Source: Lichenibacterium dinghuense
Lineage (GTDB): Bacteria > Pseudomonadota > Alphaproteobacteria > Rhizobiales > Beijerinckiaceae
Direction: 5' to 3'
Assembly: GCF_021730615.1 (NCBI RefSeq)
Contig: NZ_JAJLMN010000001.1
Span: 4,413,501 to 4,477,500, forward strand
Length of the DNA stretch: 64,000 bases
Every line of letters begins with the position of its first letter. The first letter of the stretch is position 1. Below the pieces are notes generated by a model. It saw only the letters and a list, made by a program, of their open reading frames with translations, searched no databases and was not told the origin of the DNA. The position numbers and the translations under genes are program-made. Positions 8,490 to 17,548 of the stretch are shown here, piece after piece.

Positions 8490-9346
8490 GGGACATGAAC
8501 GACGCGTCGTCGCCCATCACGATCTTCCACAACCCGGACTGCGGCACCTCGCGCAACGCGCTGGCGCTGCTGCGGCTGTGCGGCTTGGAGCCGAGGGTCG
8601 TCGAATATCTCGTCGATCCGCCGAGCCGCGAGCGCCTGCGGGAGTTGATCGCGGCGGCCGGCCTGACCCCGCGCGAGGCGATGCGGCATCACCCGGAGCT
8701 GGTCGCGCGCTTCGGGCTGAACGACGCGGGGAGGTCCGACGAAGACGTCCTCGACGCGATGGCGCGCCACCCGATCCTGATCAACCGCCCGATCGTCGTC
8801 ACGCCCGCCGCGGTGGCGCTGTGCCGGCCGTCCGAGACGGTGCTGGACCTCGTCCCGGCGGGGCTGGTTCCGGCCACCGACGCGGTGAAGGACGACGGGA
8901 CGCCCTTCATCGGCGACGAGCCGTGGGCGGCCGACGACGAATTGGCCCTGCACCTCGAAGCCGCCGACCTGCCGACGGGTGACCTGCGGGAGCCGGGCCG
9001 GACCTTCTTCCGCTACGGCCTGCTCGGCGGCACCACGGTGGGCTTCGGCGGATTCGAGCGTCACGGACCCGACGCGCTGCTGCGCTCGCTCTGCGTGATG
9101 CCGCGCTTCCATCGCCGGGGCATCGGCCGCAACATGGCGCTTTTGCTGATGCGGCGCGCCTTCGATCGCGGCGCCCGCCGGGCCTTCGCCTTCGCCGGCA
9201 CGCCGGAGGCTGCCGCTTTCTTCCGCGCCCTGCGCTTCGTCGAGATCTCGCGCGACGCGGCGCCGGCCTCGATCCTGGCGACGCGGCAGGTGACGGCCCT
9301 GTGCCCGGCATCGGCGCCGCTGCTCACGCGACCCATCGCCCTCTGA
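8486..9346 (+). CDS. arsC: Fusion of glutaredoxin-type arsenate reductase (ArsC) and GNAT acetyltransferase (ArsN2)
   Basis: A 286-residue two-domain protein. Residues 1 to about 150 are Ars[12 protein letters not shown] with the catalytic Cys at about residue 19, and [11 protein letters not shown], giving arsenate to arsenite reduction with glutathione/glutaredoxin. Residues about 160-286 are a GNAT domain: [20 protein letters not shown] is the acetyl-CoA binding loop and the end [12 protein letters not shown] is typical of ArsN2, a family linked to N-acetylation of arsenical antibiotics. The start ATG overlaps arsR. Separate arsC and arsN genes are more usual; fusion places both activities in one chain. 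Confidence 0.88.
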   Translation: MRDMNDASSPITIFHNPDCGTSRNALALLRLCGLEPRVVEYLVDPPSRERLRELIAAAGLTPREAMRHHPELVARFGLNDAGRSDEDVLDAMARHPILINRPIVVTPAAVALCRPSETVLDLVPAGLVPATDAVKDDGTPFIGDEPWAADDELALHLEAADLPTGDLREPGRTFFRYGLLGGTTVGFGGFERHGPDALLRSLCVMPRFHRRGIGRNMALLLMRRAFDRGARRAFAFAGTPEAAAFFRALRFVEISRDAAPASILATRQVTALCPASAPLLTRPIAL

Positions 9347-9395
9347 AGCGGACCGTGCCGACCGGCCCTCCTCCCTCGATCAGAGAACGACGCCC

Positions 9396-10718
9396 TTGCT
9401 CGCCTTCGTCATCTTCCTCGCCACGCTGCTCCTCGTCGTGTGGCAGCCTCGCGGCCTCGGCATCGGCTGGAGCGCCTCGGCGGGCGCCGCCTCGGCGCTG
9501 CTGACCGGCGTGGTCCGGCCCGCCGATATCGCGACCGTTTGGCACATCGTGTGGGACGCGACCTTCACCTTCGTGGCGCTGATCGTGATCTCGCTGCTGC
9601 TCGACCGCGCGGGCTTCTTCCGCTGGGCGGCGCTGCACGTCGCGCGCTGGGGAGGCGGTCGAGGCCGGCGGCTATTCCCGCTCGTGGTGCTGCTCGGCGC
9701 CGGCATCGCGGCCGCCTTCGCCAACGACGGCGCGGCCCTGCTACTGACCCCCATCGTGCTGGCGATCCTCGTCCGTCTGGAGTTCCCGCCCGCGGCGGCG
9801 CTGGCCTTCGTGGTGGCCTGCGGCTTCGTGGCCGACACGACCTCGCTGCCGCTGGTGGTGTCCAACCTCGTCAACATCGTCAGCGCCAACTACTTCGGCA
9901 TCGGCTTCGGGCGCTACGCCCTCGTGATGGTGCCGGTCGACCTCGCCGCGCTCATCGCGACGCTGGGCGTGCTGTGGCTCTACGCCCGGCGCGACCTGCC
10001 GGCCTCCTACGCGCTCGACGGCCTGGAGCGCCCGGCCGAGGCGGTGCGCGACCCGCTGGTGTTCCGGGCCGCCTTCCCGCTGCTGGGGGCGCTGTTCGGC
10101 GCCTACTTCGTCACGGCCCCGTTCGGCGTGCCGGTGTCGGCCGTCACGGTCGCGGGCGCGCTGGCGCTGCTCGTCCTCGCGGGCCGCTGGTTTCCGAGGC
10201 GCTGGATGGGCGGCCGGGACGCCACGATCGACGTGCGCGGCGTGCTGGCCGGCGCGCCCTGGCAGATCGTGGTGTTCAGCCTCGGCATGTACCTCGTGGT
10301 CTACGGGCTGAAGGACGCCGGGTTGACGGCGTGGTTCGCGCGCGGCCTCGCGGCGCTGGCGGGCCTCGGGCCGCTCCCCGCCACCATCGGCACCGGCTTC
10401 GCGGCCGCGCTGCTGTCCTCCGCCATGAACAACATGCCCGGCGTGCTGGTCGGCGCGCTGTCGATCGCGGGGGCGCCGGACCTGCCGCCGCTCACCCGCG
10501 AGCTGATGGTCTACGCCAACGTGGTCGGCTGCGACCTCGGCCCGAAGTTCACCCCCATCGGCAGCCTCGCGACGCTGCTATGGCTGCACGTGCTCGGCAC
10601 GCAGGGGCAGACCATCACCTGGGGGCAGTACATGCGGGTCGGCCTCGCGCTCACCCCGCCCGTGCTGCTGGCCGCGCTGCTGGCCCTTGCGGCCTGGCTG
10701 CCGCTCGTCACTCCGTGA
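9396..10718 (+). CDS. arsB: Arsenite efflux pump ArsB
   Basis: A 440-residue transporter with about twelve membrane segments. Signatures of ArsB are [17 protein letters not shown], the [20 protein letters not shown] half-helix motif and [16 protein letters not shown] with a later [17 protein letters not shown]. It extrudes arsenite made by ArsC. The start is a TTG at 9396, 49 bases after arsC-arsN, which gives a good first membrane helix ([15 protein letters not shown]). It is followed twelve bases later by arsH. Confidence 0.92.
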   Translation: MLAFVIFLATLLLVVWQPRGLGIGWSASAGAASALLTGVVRPADIATVWHIVWDATFTFVALIVISLLLDRAGFFRWAALHVARWGGGRGRRLFPLVVLLGAGIAAAFANDGAALLLTPIVLAILVRLEFPPAAALAFVVACGFVADTTSLPLVVSNLVNIVSANYFGIGFGRYALVMVPVDLAALIATLGVLWLYARRDLPASYALDGLERPAEAVRDPLVFRAAFPLLGALFGAYFVTAPFGVPVSAVTVAGALALLVLAGRWFPRRWMGGRDATIDVRGVLAGAPWQIVVFSLGMYLVVYGLKDAGLTAWFARGLAALAGLGPLPATIGTGFAAALLSSAMNNMPGVLVGALSIAGAPDLPPLTRELMVYANVVGCDLGPKFTPIGSLATLLWLHVLGTQGQTITWGQYMRVGLALTPPVLLAALLALAAWLPLVTP

Positions 10719-10729
10719 GAACCCCGACC

Positions 10730-11461
10730 ATGGCCCGCCTGCGCCCGCTGCCCAACCCCGACCACCTCCCCGCGCTCGACCTGCGTTTCGCGAGCGGCCG
10801 GCCGGCCGAGAAACTCGGCCCCGCGGACCACCCGCCCCGCATCCTGCTGCTCTACGGCTCGCTGCGGCCGACCTCCTATTCCCGGCTGACGACCGAGGAG
10901 GCAGCGCGCCTGCTGCGCTTCTTCGGCGCCGAGCCGCGCATCTTCGACCCCTCGGACCTGCCGTACCCGGACCAGGTGCCGGGCGACGACCACCCGGCCG
11001 TGCGGGAGTTGCGCGACCTGTCGGTGTGGTCCGAGGGTCAGGTGTGGTGCAGCCCGGAGCGGCACGGCACGATCACGGGCCTGATGAAGGCGCAGATCGA
11101 CCACCTGCCGCTGGCGATGGGCGGCGTGCGGCCGACGCAGGGGCGCACGCTGGCCGTGATGCAGGTGTCTGGCGGCTCGCAGTCCTTCAACAGCGTCAAC
11201 GCACTCCGGCTGCTCGGCCGCTGGATGCGGATGTTCACCATCCCCAACCAGTCCAGCGTCGCCAGGGCGTATCAGGAGTTCGAGGGCGGCCGCATGCGGG
11301 CCTCGCCCTACTACGACCGGATCGTCGACGTCATGGAGGAGCTGGTGCGCTTCACCGCCCTGCTGCGCCCCCACGCGGCGGGTCTTACCGACCGCTACTC
11401 CGAGCGCAAGGAGGAGGCCGCCAAGCTGGAGGAGCGCCTGTCGCTCGACCGGGTGCGATGA
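10730..11461 (+). CDS. arsH: ArsH NADPH-dependent FMN reductase/organoarsenical oxidase
   Basis: A 243-residue flavodoxin-like protein. [15 protein letters not shown] near residue 40 is the FMN phosphate-binding loop of ArsH, followed by EVWCS-like [20 protein letters not shown] and [14 protein letters not shown]. ArsH oxidises trivalent methyl-arsenicals and reduces quinones using NADPH. Start at ATG 10730, just after arsB, is supported by conservation beginning soon after it. This is the last arsenic gene; a gap of about 110 bases separates it from sorA. Confidence 0.92.
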   Translation: MARLRPLPNPDHLPALDLRFASGRPAEKLGPADHPPRILLLYGSLRPTSYSRLTTEEAARLLRFFGAEPRIFDPSDLPYPDQVPGDDHPAVRELRDLSVWSEGQVWCSPERHGTITGLMKAQIDHLPLAMGGVRPTQGRTLAVMQVSGGSQSFNSVNALRLLGRWMRMFTIPNQSSVARAYQEFEGGRMRASPYYDRIVDVMEELVRFTALLRPHAAGLTDRYSERKEEAAKLEERLSLDRVR

Positions 11462-11574
11462 CGAGAGGCCGGCGATCGATCGACGGAGGCGAACGTTCCG
11501 GGCGAGAATAGCGATGAGACGCCGAGAACCACCACCGATAGGGTGACGCAGAACGACAGACGGGGAGGACGGAC

Positions 11575-12810
11575 ATGCCGGGCGACGACATCGGGACAGG
11601 GGCCACGCGACGCCGCGTGCTGCAGGGGCTCGGCGCTGGAGCGCTGGTGCTCGGGACCGGCCGTGCCTTCGGTGCCGACGTGCGCCTGCCGCTGCCGAGC
11701 GACCCGCGCGACCGCGCGATGACGGGCGCCTTCCCGCAGAAGGGGCAGATGATCCTGCAGCGCACGCGGCCGCCGCTGCTGGAAACGCCGTTCGAGGTCT
11801 TCGACCAGGGCGTGTTCACCCCCAACGACAGGTTCTTCGTGCGCTGGCACTGGGCCGTGATCCCGGACAGCGTCGACGCCTCCAAGTTCCGCCTCACGGT
11901 GCGGGGCAACGTCGAGCGGCCGCTCGGCCTCTCGCTCGACGACGTGCTGGCCATGCCGCGCGTGGAGCTCGCCGCCGTCAACCAGTGTTCGGGCAACTCG
12001 CGGGGCCTGTTCGAGCCCCGCATCGCCGGTGGCCAATGGGACAACGGGGCGATGGGCAACGCCAAGTGGGTCGGCGTGCGGTTGAAGGACGTGCTCGACC
12101 GCGCCGGCGTCAAGGCGGGCTCGGTGGCGGTGCGCTTCAACGGGCTCGACGAGCCCGTGGTGCCGGACGCGCCCGACTTCATGAAGAGCCTCGACCTCGA
12201 TCACGCCCGCGACGGCGAGGTGATGATCGCCTATCGGATGAACGGCGAGCAGCTGCCGCTCCTGAACGGCTTCCCGCTGCGCCTGATCGTGCCGGGCTGG
12301 TACTCGACCTACTGGGTCAAGATGCTGTCCGACATCGAGGTGCTGGACAAGCCCGACGAGAGCTTCTGGATGAAGACGGCCTACCGGATCCCGGACACGC
12401 CGCACGCCAGCGTCAAGCCCGGCGAGACCGGCTTCAAGACGGTGCCGATCAACCGCATGGTGCCGCGGAGCTGGTTCACGGGCCTGGCAAACGGGGCGAC
12501 GGTCAAGGCCGGCGCGCCGGCGCCGCTGCGCGGCATCGCGCTCGGCGGCGACCGGGGCGTCAAGGCCGTCGACGTGTCGACCGACGGCGGCGCCACCTGG
12601 ACGGCCGCCAAGCTCGGCGCCGACGAGGGCACCTACTCGTTCCGCCGCTGGACCTTCAACGGGGTAGCGGCGCCGGCGGCGGGCGGCAAGCTGTCCGCCC
12701 TCGTGCGCTGCACCAACGCGGACGGTGTGGTCCAGCCGATGCAGCAGCCCTGGAACCCGGGCGGGTTCATGCGCAACGGGGTCGAGTCGCTCGACCTCAC
12801 AGCGGCCTGA
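11575..12810 (+). CDS. sorA: Periplasmic sulfite dehydrogenase, molybdenum subunit SorA
   Basis: A 411-residue Tat-exported enzyme: the leader has RRRVLQGLGAGALVLGTGRAFGA. The molybdopterin domain has the Mo-ligating Cys in AAVNQCSGNSRG, and FPLRLIVPGWYSTYWVKML forms the active-site wall. The C-terminal dimerisation domain contains VDVSTDGGATW and MQQPWNPGG. It oxidises sulfite to sulfate and passes electrons to the haem subunit encoded eleven bases downstream. The ATG at 11575 follows GGGGAGGA at a suitable distance. The position after the arsenic operon on the same strand may reflect readthrough, but a separate promoter in the 113-base gap is more likely. Confidence 0.92.
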   Translation: MPGDDIGTGATRRRVLQGLGAGALVLGTGRAFGADVRLPLPSDPRDRAMTGAFPQKGQMILQRTRPPLLETPFEVFDQGVFTPNDRFFVRWHWAVIPDSVDASKFRLTVRGNVERPLGLSLDDVLAMPRVELAAVNQCSGNSRGLFEPRIAGGQWDNGAMGNAKWVGVRLKDVLDRAGVKAGSVAVRFNGLDEPVVPDAPDFMKSLDLDHARDGEVMIAYRMNGEQLPLLNGFPLRLIVPGWYSTYWVKMLSDIEVLDKPDESFWMKTAYRIPDTPHASVKPGETGFKTVPINRMVPRSWFTGLANGATVKAGAPAPLRGIALGGDRGVKAVDVSTDGGATWTAAKLGADEGTYSFRRWTFNGVAAPAAGGKLSALVRCTNADGVVQPMQQPWNPGGFMRNGVESLDLTAA

Positions 12811-12821
12811 AGGAGGCGATC

Positions 12822-13250
12822 ATGCAGATCTCGTTCGGAACCGTCGCGTTCGGCGTCGTGGTCGCGGCGGCCCTCACCCTCGCCATCATCGGTTCGCCTG
12901 ACGAGCGCGGCCGCCGGCAGGTGGCGGAGGCGCGCGCTGCGGCCGCGACCGCGGCCGCCGAAGCCGCGGCCCCGAAGACGGCTTCGGCCGATGGCGTCAC
13001 GCTGACCAGCGTGTCCTTCACGCTGCCGACCAGCGACCGCGAATACCCGGCCGGTCTGCACGCGGATGCGATCAACGGCAATTGCCTGTCGTGCCACTCG
13101 GCCGGCATGGTGCTGACCCAGCCCGAGATGACCCGCGCCGAGTGGCAGGGCGAGGTCAACAAGATGATCAAGACCTATCACGCGCCGGTGTCGCCCGAGG
13201 ACGCCGCGGCGGTTGTCGAGTACCTCGCGCAATTGAAGCCCGGTAAGTGA
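12822..13250 (+). CDS. sorB: Sulfite dehydrogenase cytochrome c subunit SorB
   Basis: A 142-residue monohaem cytochrome c. An uncleaved-looking or signal hydrophobic helix (residues about 5-24) leads to an Ala-rich linker, then the haem site CLSCHSAGM and a distal Met region, ending VVEYLAQLKPGK. It accepts electrons from SorA in the periplasm. The start is fixed by AAGGAGG six bases upstream of the ATG. The gene is followed directly by a strong terminator hairpin, so sorAB ends the plus-strand run. Confidence 0.9.
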   Translation: MQISFGTVAFGVVVAAALTLAIIGSPDERGRRQVAEARAAAATAAAEAAAPKTASADGVTLTSVSFTLPTSDREYPAGLHADAINGNCLSCHSAGMVLTQPEMTRAEWQGEVNKMIKTYHAPVSPEDAAAVVEYLAQLKPGK

Positions 13251-13252
13251 CG

Positions 13253-13274
13253 GGAGGGGCTGCTCAGCCCCTCC
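13253..13274 (+). terminator. Terminator hairpin after sorAB
   Basis: Three bases after the sorB stop, GGAGGGGCTG and CAGCCCCTCC form a perfect ten-base-pair stem around a two-base centre. It lacks a long T run but lies between converging genes (sorB plus, CLC-F minus), so it could stop transcription from sorB and partly from the other side. Confidence 0.7.
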
Positions 13275-13347
13275 GCTGTCGAGGTCTTCCAGAGGACGGC
13301 GTCCCGAGGCGGGAGCGGAACCGACAGGACAATCACGGCACTGCCAT

Positions 13348-15252
13348 TCACTCGGCGTCCATGTCCTCGATGGTCGAGACGTCGGCTTCGGTGAGCTCCG
13401 CTCGGCCGGGCGCCGCCATGCCGAGCTTCCACCGCTCCAGATGCTTGTAGACCATCACCTTGTCGATCAGCAGATCCCCGTGCGCTCGACAGAAGTCTTC
13501 CAGCGTCGCCTTGGGGCCGATCATCTCGACACACATGGTCAGTTCGCTGTTCATGCCCTCGACTTCGCGAGCTTGGACGTGTCCGTGATTGCTGAAGCCG
13601 TAATGCGTATGGTGGGCGACGGCGTTGACGAGGCCGGCCCGCTTCGCCCGGTTGACGATCTCCTGGTAGAGGGGACGGCCGGAGAATGCAGCCTTCAATC
13701 GGCTTCCCCCGGCTTGGCGAAAACGCTCCTTCGGCGTGAGATAGATGCGGAGCATCCCGACCTCTTCGGCCGTGACGTGATGTGATGGCTGCATGGTGTC
13801 GTCCAGAGGTGATCGGAAAGCGTGATCGTTGCCGAAGCCCAAGCCCAGGGCGGAGACATCGAGCGACGCGCGGGGGAGTTCCCGGACATGGCGGAGCGCG
13901 ATGTCGGGCGGGATCAGGGCACTGGCCGTCTTGGGCACCGCCAGGCGCTGGGCGAGATAGATCCCCGAATGGCCGCTGCACAGATAGGCCACGAAACACG
14001 CCACCGCGATGTAGATGGTGTTGCCCGAGCCGAAGAGCTCGATGCCCATGATGGTGCAGGCGAGCGGCGTGTTGGAGGCACCGGCGAAGATGGCGACGAA
14101 GCCGAGTGCGGCGAAAAGGTCGGTCGGCGCTCCGAGCGGGCCCGACAAGGCGTTGCCGAGACCGGCACCGATGAAGAACAGGGGCGTGACCTCGCCGCCC
14201 TTGAAGCCCGTCGCCAGGGTCGCGACCGTGAAGACGATCTTCCAGGCCCAGGCCCACGGGAAAACATGGTTCCCGAAGAACGCCACGATCGACGCGGCGT
14301 GTGGATCGGGCGAGGTGACGCCGAGGCCGAGATAGTCTCGCGTGCCCAGCGCATAGGTCAGACCGATGACGGCGAGGCCGCCGATGGCCGGGCGGAGCCA
14401 GGGGATCGTGCACAGCCGTTTGAAGGCCGAACCGTACCAGTGCATCGCTTCCGAGAACAGGAGGCTCGCCAAGCCGAAGGCGACCCCGGCCAGGGCGACC
14501 TTCACGAGAAGAACTGGATCGGCGTGAAACGAACCGGCCGGCCCGTCCGCGACGCTGGAGAAGGCGACGTGATAGGCCACATGGCTGATGCCCCACGCAT
14601 GGCAGGCCCAGTCCCCGACGATCGCCGCCAGCACGCAGGGAACGAGGGCGCTGTATTGCACGCGCCCCACCGCCAGCACCTCGAGCGCGAAGACCGCGCC
14701 GGCAATCGGGGTGCCGAACACGGCTCCGAAGCCCGCCGCGATCCCGGTGGTCAGGAGCATGCTGGTGTCGGCGGGCCCGAGGCCGAGAGGCTTGCCGATG
14801 GCGCTCGCGATCGTGCCGCCGAGCTGAACCGCGGTCCCCTCCCGCCCCGCCGAGCCACCGAAGAGGTGGGTGACCAGGGTCGAGACGACGATGAGGGGCG
14901 CCATGCGAAGCGGTATGCCGCCGCCCGGCTCGTGGATCTGGTCCACGATGAGGTTGTTGCCGCCCTCGGCCGGCCGGCCGACCCAGGCATAGATGGCACC
15001 GATCGCCGCGCCGGCTCCGGGCAAGCCGAAGAGCAGCCACGGATGGATGAAGCGCGCTTCCGTAACCGCATCGAGAAGCCAGAGAAAGGCCGCGCAGAAC
15101 GACCCCACGATCAGCGCCATGGGGACCGTCAGGCCTATACACTTTGCGGCCAGCAACGCATGGACCGCGCGCTGCACCACGAACGACCGTAGGTGCCGAA
15201 GAGATCGCCGCGCGAAGGCCGACCGACGCCGACCGATGAGTGAAATGGACAA
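13348..15252 (-). CDS. Fluoride-type CLC antiporter (CLC-F/EriC-F) fused to a C-terminal DUF190 domain
   Basis: A 634-residue protein. Residues about 30-470 are a CLC membrane domain. The first selectivity loop is GGNNLIVDQ (about 97-105) in place of the chloride-type GSGIP, and the second is [11 protein letters not shown] (about 132-142) with Thr after GREG; both are marks of the fluoride-proton CLC-F clade. Residues about 500-634 are a soluble DUF190 domain ([12 protein letters not shown], then [13 protein letters not shown]), a domain otherwise found beside crcB. The TTG start at 15252 follows AGGGGGAG. A fluoride riboswitch candidate lies immediately upstream, supporting fluoride export as its job. 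The role of DUF190, perhaps regulatory, is unknown. Confidence 0.85.
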   Translation of the reverse strand: MSISLIGRRRSAFARRSLRHLRSFVVQRAVHALLAAKCIGLTVPMALIVGSFCAAFLWLLDAVTEARFIHPWLLFGLPGAGAAIGAIYAWVGRPAEGGNNLIVDQIHEPGGGIPLRMAPLIVVSTLVTHLFGGSAGREGTAVQLGGTIASAIGKPLGLGPADTSMLLTTGIAAGFGAVFGTPIAGAVFALEVLAVGRVQYSALVPCVLAAIVGDWACHAWGISHVAYHVAFSSVADGPAGSFHADPVLLVKVALAGVAFGLASLLFSEAMHWYGSAFKRLCTIPWLRPAIGGLAVIGLTYALGTRDYLGLGVTSPDPHAASIVAFFGNHVFPWAWAWKIVFTVATLATGFKGGEVTPLFFIGAGLGNALSGPLGAPTDLFAALGFVAIFAGASNTPLACTIMGIELFGSGNTIYIAVACFVAYLCSGHSGIYLAQRLAVPKTASALIPPDIALRHVRELPRASLDVSALGLGFGNDHAFRSPLDDTMQPSHHVTAEEVGMLRIYLTPKERFRQAGGSRLKAAFSGRPLYQEIVNRAKRAGLVNAVAHHTHYGFSNHGHVQAREVEGMNSELTMCVEMIGPKATLEDFCRAHGDLLIDKVMVYKHLERWKLGMAAPGRAELTEADVSTIEDMDAE

Positions 15253-15278
15253 GCGGACTCCCCCTTACGACGTGCAAG

Positions 15279-15343
15279 GTAGGAATCATCAGCCCCGAAC
15301 GGGGCGGTTCGACCCCGGAGGGGTCAGGCAGAAATCCATTGCC
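15279..15343 (-). promoter_or_regulatory. Fluoride (crcB) riboswitch aptamer, copy 1, upstream of CLC-F
   Basis: Read on the minus strand: GGCAATGGATTTCTGCC, a variable hairpin (GACCCC/GGGGTC), AACCGCCCC, a GTTC tetraloop, GGGGCTGATGATTCCTACC. This matches the fluoride aptamer layout: GGC/GCC pseudoknot strands, the P2 hairpin CCCC/GGGG and the hallmark GCTGATGA followed by YCCTAC. The P1 pairing GGATTT with GATTCC has one mismatch. It ends about 27 bases before the CLC-F start codon, so translation control is possible. Identification is by consensus recall, not by covariance search. Confidence 0.85.
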
Positions 15344-15697
15344 GACCGCATTGCTAGCGCTCGACGATCAGAGCGTAAACCCACGAACGGAGTGGTCGTG
15401 GATCTTTTTTCCACGATTGATCCCGTGACGAAGGCCGCCGCCGACGAACCCGGGAAACGGGCGGAGGCTCGAGTGCTCGAAAGGACGCCCGTGCCGCCTC
15501 GCACACGCCTCTCGGGATTCGCGTCCCTCACCGACCTTCACCGAGCCGCCCAGGTAATCGATCGAGCCCCACGATCGATCGTTCTGTATTGGAGATTGGA
15601 CGGCGCGGGCCGCCTGTCTCCTATCTCCCGTCACCCGACAGGGGCCGACCGACGCGACCGTCGCGCGGGCTCCTCCCACATCAACGAGGTGAACATC
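15344..15697. other. Intergenic region between divergent CLC-F and YeiH genes
   Basis: About 350 bases without a convincing gene. It must hold the minus-strand promoter of the riboswitch-CLC-F unit and the plus-strand promoter of the second YeiH gene. A perfect 12-base palindrome, ACGATCGATCGT, lies at 15571-15582 and could be an operator for the YeiH side. No RNA gene is evident. Confidence 0.5.
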
Positions 15698-16753
15698 TTG
15701 TCCCGCATCCGACCCACCCTTCTGCCCGGGCTGGTTCTCTGCATCGTCGTGACCCTGGTGGCGGTGGCATTGCAGGCCATCGAGACGCGGCTCGTCGGCG
15801 AGCCCTACCTCGAAGCGCTCGTGCTGGCGATCCTGCTCGGGGTGGCGATCCGCTCCGCCTGGACGCCGGGCCCGCGCTGGGCGCCCGGCATCGCCTTCTC
15901 GGCCAAGGTGCTGCTGGAGGTCGCTGTGGTGCTGCTCGGCGCGTCGGTCAGCGCCGCCACCGTGCTGGCGCTCGGCCCGGCGCTGATCGGCGGCATCGCG
16001 CTCGTGGTGGCGCTCGCCATCGCGTCGAGCTACGCCCTGTGCCGCCTGCTCGGCCTGCCGAAGCGCATGGCCGTGCTGGTCGCCTGCGGCAACTCCATCT
16101 GCGGCAACTCCGCCATCGCGGCCGTGGCGCCGGTGATCGGCGCGGACGGCGACGACGTCGCCTCGTCCATCGCCTTCACGGCCGTGCTCGGCGTCGTCGT
16201 GGTGCTGCTCCTGCCGCTGCTGGTCCCGGTGCTCAGCCTGTCGCTCACCCAGTACGGCGTGCTGGCGGGGCTCACCGTCTATGCCGTGCCACAGGTCTTG
16301 GCCGCGACGCTGCCGATCGGCGCGCTCTCGAACCAGGTCGGCACGGTGGTGAAGCTTGTGCGGGTACTGATGCTCGGCCCCGTGGTGCTCGCCCTGTCGC
16401 TCGTCACGCGCCGTCTGCGCGACGAGCCGGTCGAGGCCGCGCCGCACGTCACCGCCGGCGACAGGCCGCGCCTCGGACGCCCCGCGCTGCACGAGCTCGT
16501 GCCGTGGTTCATCGTCGGATTCCTCCTCGTGCTGCTGGTGCGCTCGCTCGGGCTGATCCCGGCACCGGCCCTGCCGCCGATCGCCGCCACCGCCAGCGCG
16601 CTCACCACCGTGTCGATGGCGGCGCTGGGCCTTGGCGTCGACGTGCGGGTCGTGGCGAAGGCCGGCGTCCGCGTCACCGCGGCCGTGACGGCCTCGCTGG
16701 TCGTTCTCGGCCTCGTCAGCCTCGCGCTGATCCGCGTGATGGGCGTCGCCTGA
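15698..16753 (+). CDS. YeiH-family putative anion exporter, second copy
   Basis: A 351-residue membrane protein closely similar to the YeiH protein at 6826-7941, sharing LEALVLAILLGVAIRSAW, LLGLPKRMAVLVACGNSICGNS, AFTAVLGVVVV and the C-terminal MAALGLGVDVR. A TTG at 15698 is preferred because GAGGTGA lies six bases before it; a GTG three codons earlier is possible. It is convergent with crcB and divergent from CLC-F, so it lies inside the fluoride island without a recognisable riboswitch of its own. Its substrate could be sulfate or another anion; nothing visible ties it directly to fluoride. Confidence 0.82.
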   Translation: MSRIRPTLLPGLVLCIVVTLVAVALQAIETRLVGEPYLEALVLAILLGVAIRSAWTPGPRWAPGIAFSAKVLLEVAVVLLGASVSAATVLALGPALIGGIALVVALAIASSYALCRLLGLPKRMAVLVACGNSICGNSAIAAVAPVIGADGDDVASSIAFTAVLGVVVVLLLPLLVPVLSLSLTQYGVLAGLTVYAVPQVLAATLPIGALSNQVGTVVKLVRVLMLGPVVLALSLVTRRLRDEPVEAAPHVTAGDRPRLGRPALHELVPWFIVGFLLVLLVRSLGLIPAPALPPIAATASALTTVSMAALGLGVDVRVVAKAGVRVTAAVTASLVVLGLVSLALIRVMGVA

Positions 16754-16770
16754 CGGGCGCCGTGCGGGCA

Positions 16771-17199
16771 TCAGTCCTCCTCGATGCTGGCCTGAACGAT
16801 GGGCACGGCGCCGCCGTTCAGTGCCGCGCCGGCGAGGTGGCCGAGCGCCACGGAGGCCAGGCACAACGCGACCGAGGCCGCGACGTTGACCGCGGCGCGG
16901 CCGTAGGCGCCGGCGCGCAAGAGGTCGAGCGTCTGCAGGCTGAAGGAGGAGAAGGTCGTGAACCCGCCGCAGAAGCCCACCATGACGAACAGGCGGGCGA
17001 CCTCGGGCGCCGGATAGCGGCCGTGCGCCAGCGTCAGCGTGCCGAACAGCCCGATGACGAAGGAGCCGGCGACGTTGATGACCACCGTGCCCCAGGGCAG
17101 CGTGCCGCTGATCGGCGCGAGGGCCAGTGCCAGCAGATAGCGCGCCACGGTGCCGAGCGCGCCGCCCGCCGCCACGGCGAGGACCGTCACGAGGTCCAT
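16771..17199 (-). CDS. crcB: Fluoride channel CrcB/Fluc
   Basis: A 142-residue protein with four membrane helices. Fluc hallmarks are [10 protein letters not shown] near the N-terminus, [16 protein letters not shown] (pore Asn) and [16 protein letters not shown] (the Phe box and Thr/Ser track). Such proteins form dual-topology dimers that leak fluoride out of the cell; a single gene fits a homodimer. It has no aptamer directly upstream, but it is the last of a same-strand series that begins with riboswitch copy 2 at 20322-20369, so it could be fluoride-controlled through a long transcript. Confidence 0.92.
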   Translation of the reverse strand: MDLVTVLAVAAGGALGTVARYLLALALAPISGTLPWGTVVINVAGSFVIGLFGTLTLAHGRYPAPEVARLFVMVGFCGGFTTFSSFSLQTLDLLRAGAYGRAAVNVAASVALCLASVALGHLAGAALNGGAVPIVQASIEED

Positions 17200-17302
17200 G
17201 GCGCACGCTCGGTGTTCGCGCCAGCTGCTGCCTGCGCTGTCCTCATGAGGAAGACACCGTCTCTTTCCCTTCGCATGCTGATCCGCTCTGCCGTTCCGCC
17301 GC

Positions 17303-17518
17303 TCACCAGTTCATCGTGCTCCAGCCCGTCACTTGACCGGGCTGCATGTCGAGCAGCGCGAACACCTTGTCGGGCACGCGCTCGACGTCGAGGACCTCCG
17401 CGAAGGGGTCGTGGTTGCGCAACCCCTTCTCGGCCTCGGCCCGGTCATCGACCGCCACGATGTAACAGAGCAGCCGCTCGTGGCGGCGGCACCAGAACTT
17501 CCATCCACCTCGTTCCAT
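17303..17518 (-). CDS. Small hypothetical protein in the fluoride/USP cluster
   Basis: A 71-residue soluble protein, [17 protein letters not shown] at the start and a C-terminal [17 protein letters not shown]. It has two Trp and a Cys near the N-terminus and no signal or membrane segment. Start at 17518 is supported by GGGAGCAGGGA just upstream; an in-frame ATG at 17536 is less well placed. It lies 30 bases after a universal-stress gene and about 100 before crcB on the same strand. I do not recognise a family. Confidence 0.6.
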   Translation of the reverse strand: MERGGWKFWCRRHERLLCYIVAVDDRAEAEKGLRNHDPFAEVLDVERVPDKVFALLDMQPGQVTGWSTMNW

Positions 17519-17548
17519 TCCCTGCTCCCAGTTCAAAGCCCCGCGCCG

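Noticed and set aside
17200-17302. Possible separate riboswitch directly in front of crcB
   Set aside because: I looked for GATG plus CTCCT or GCTGATG on the minus strand in this spacer; neither is present.
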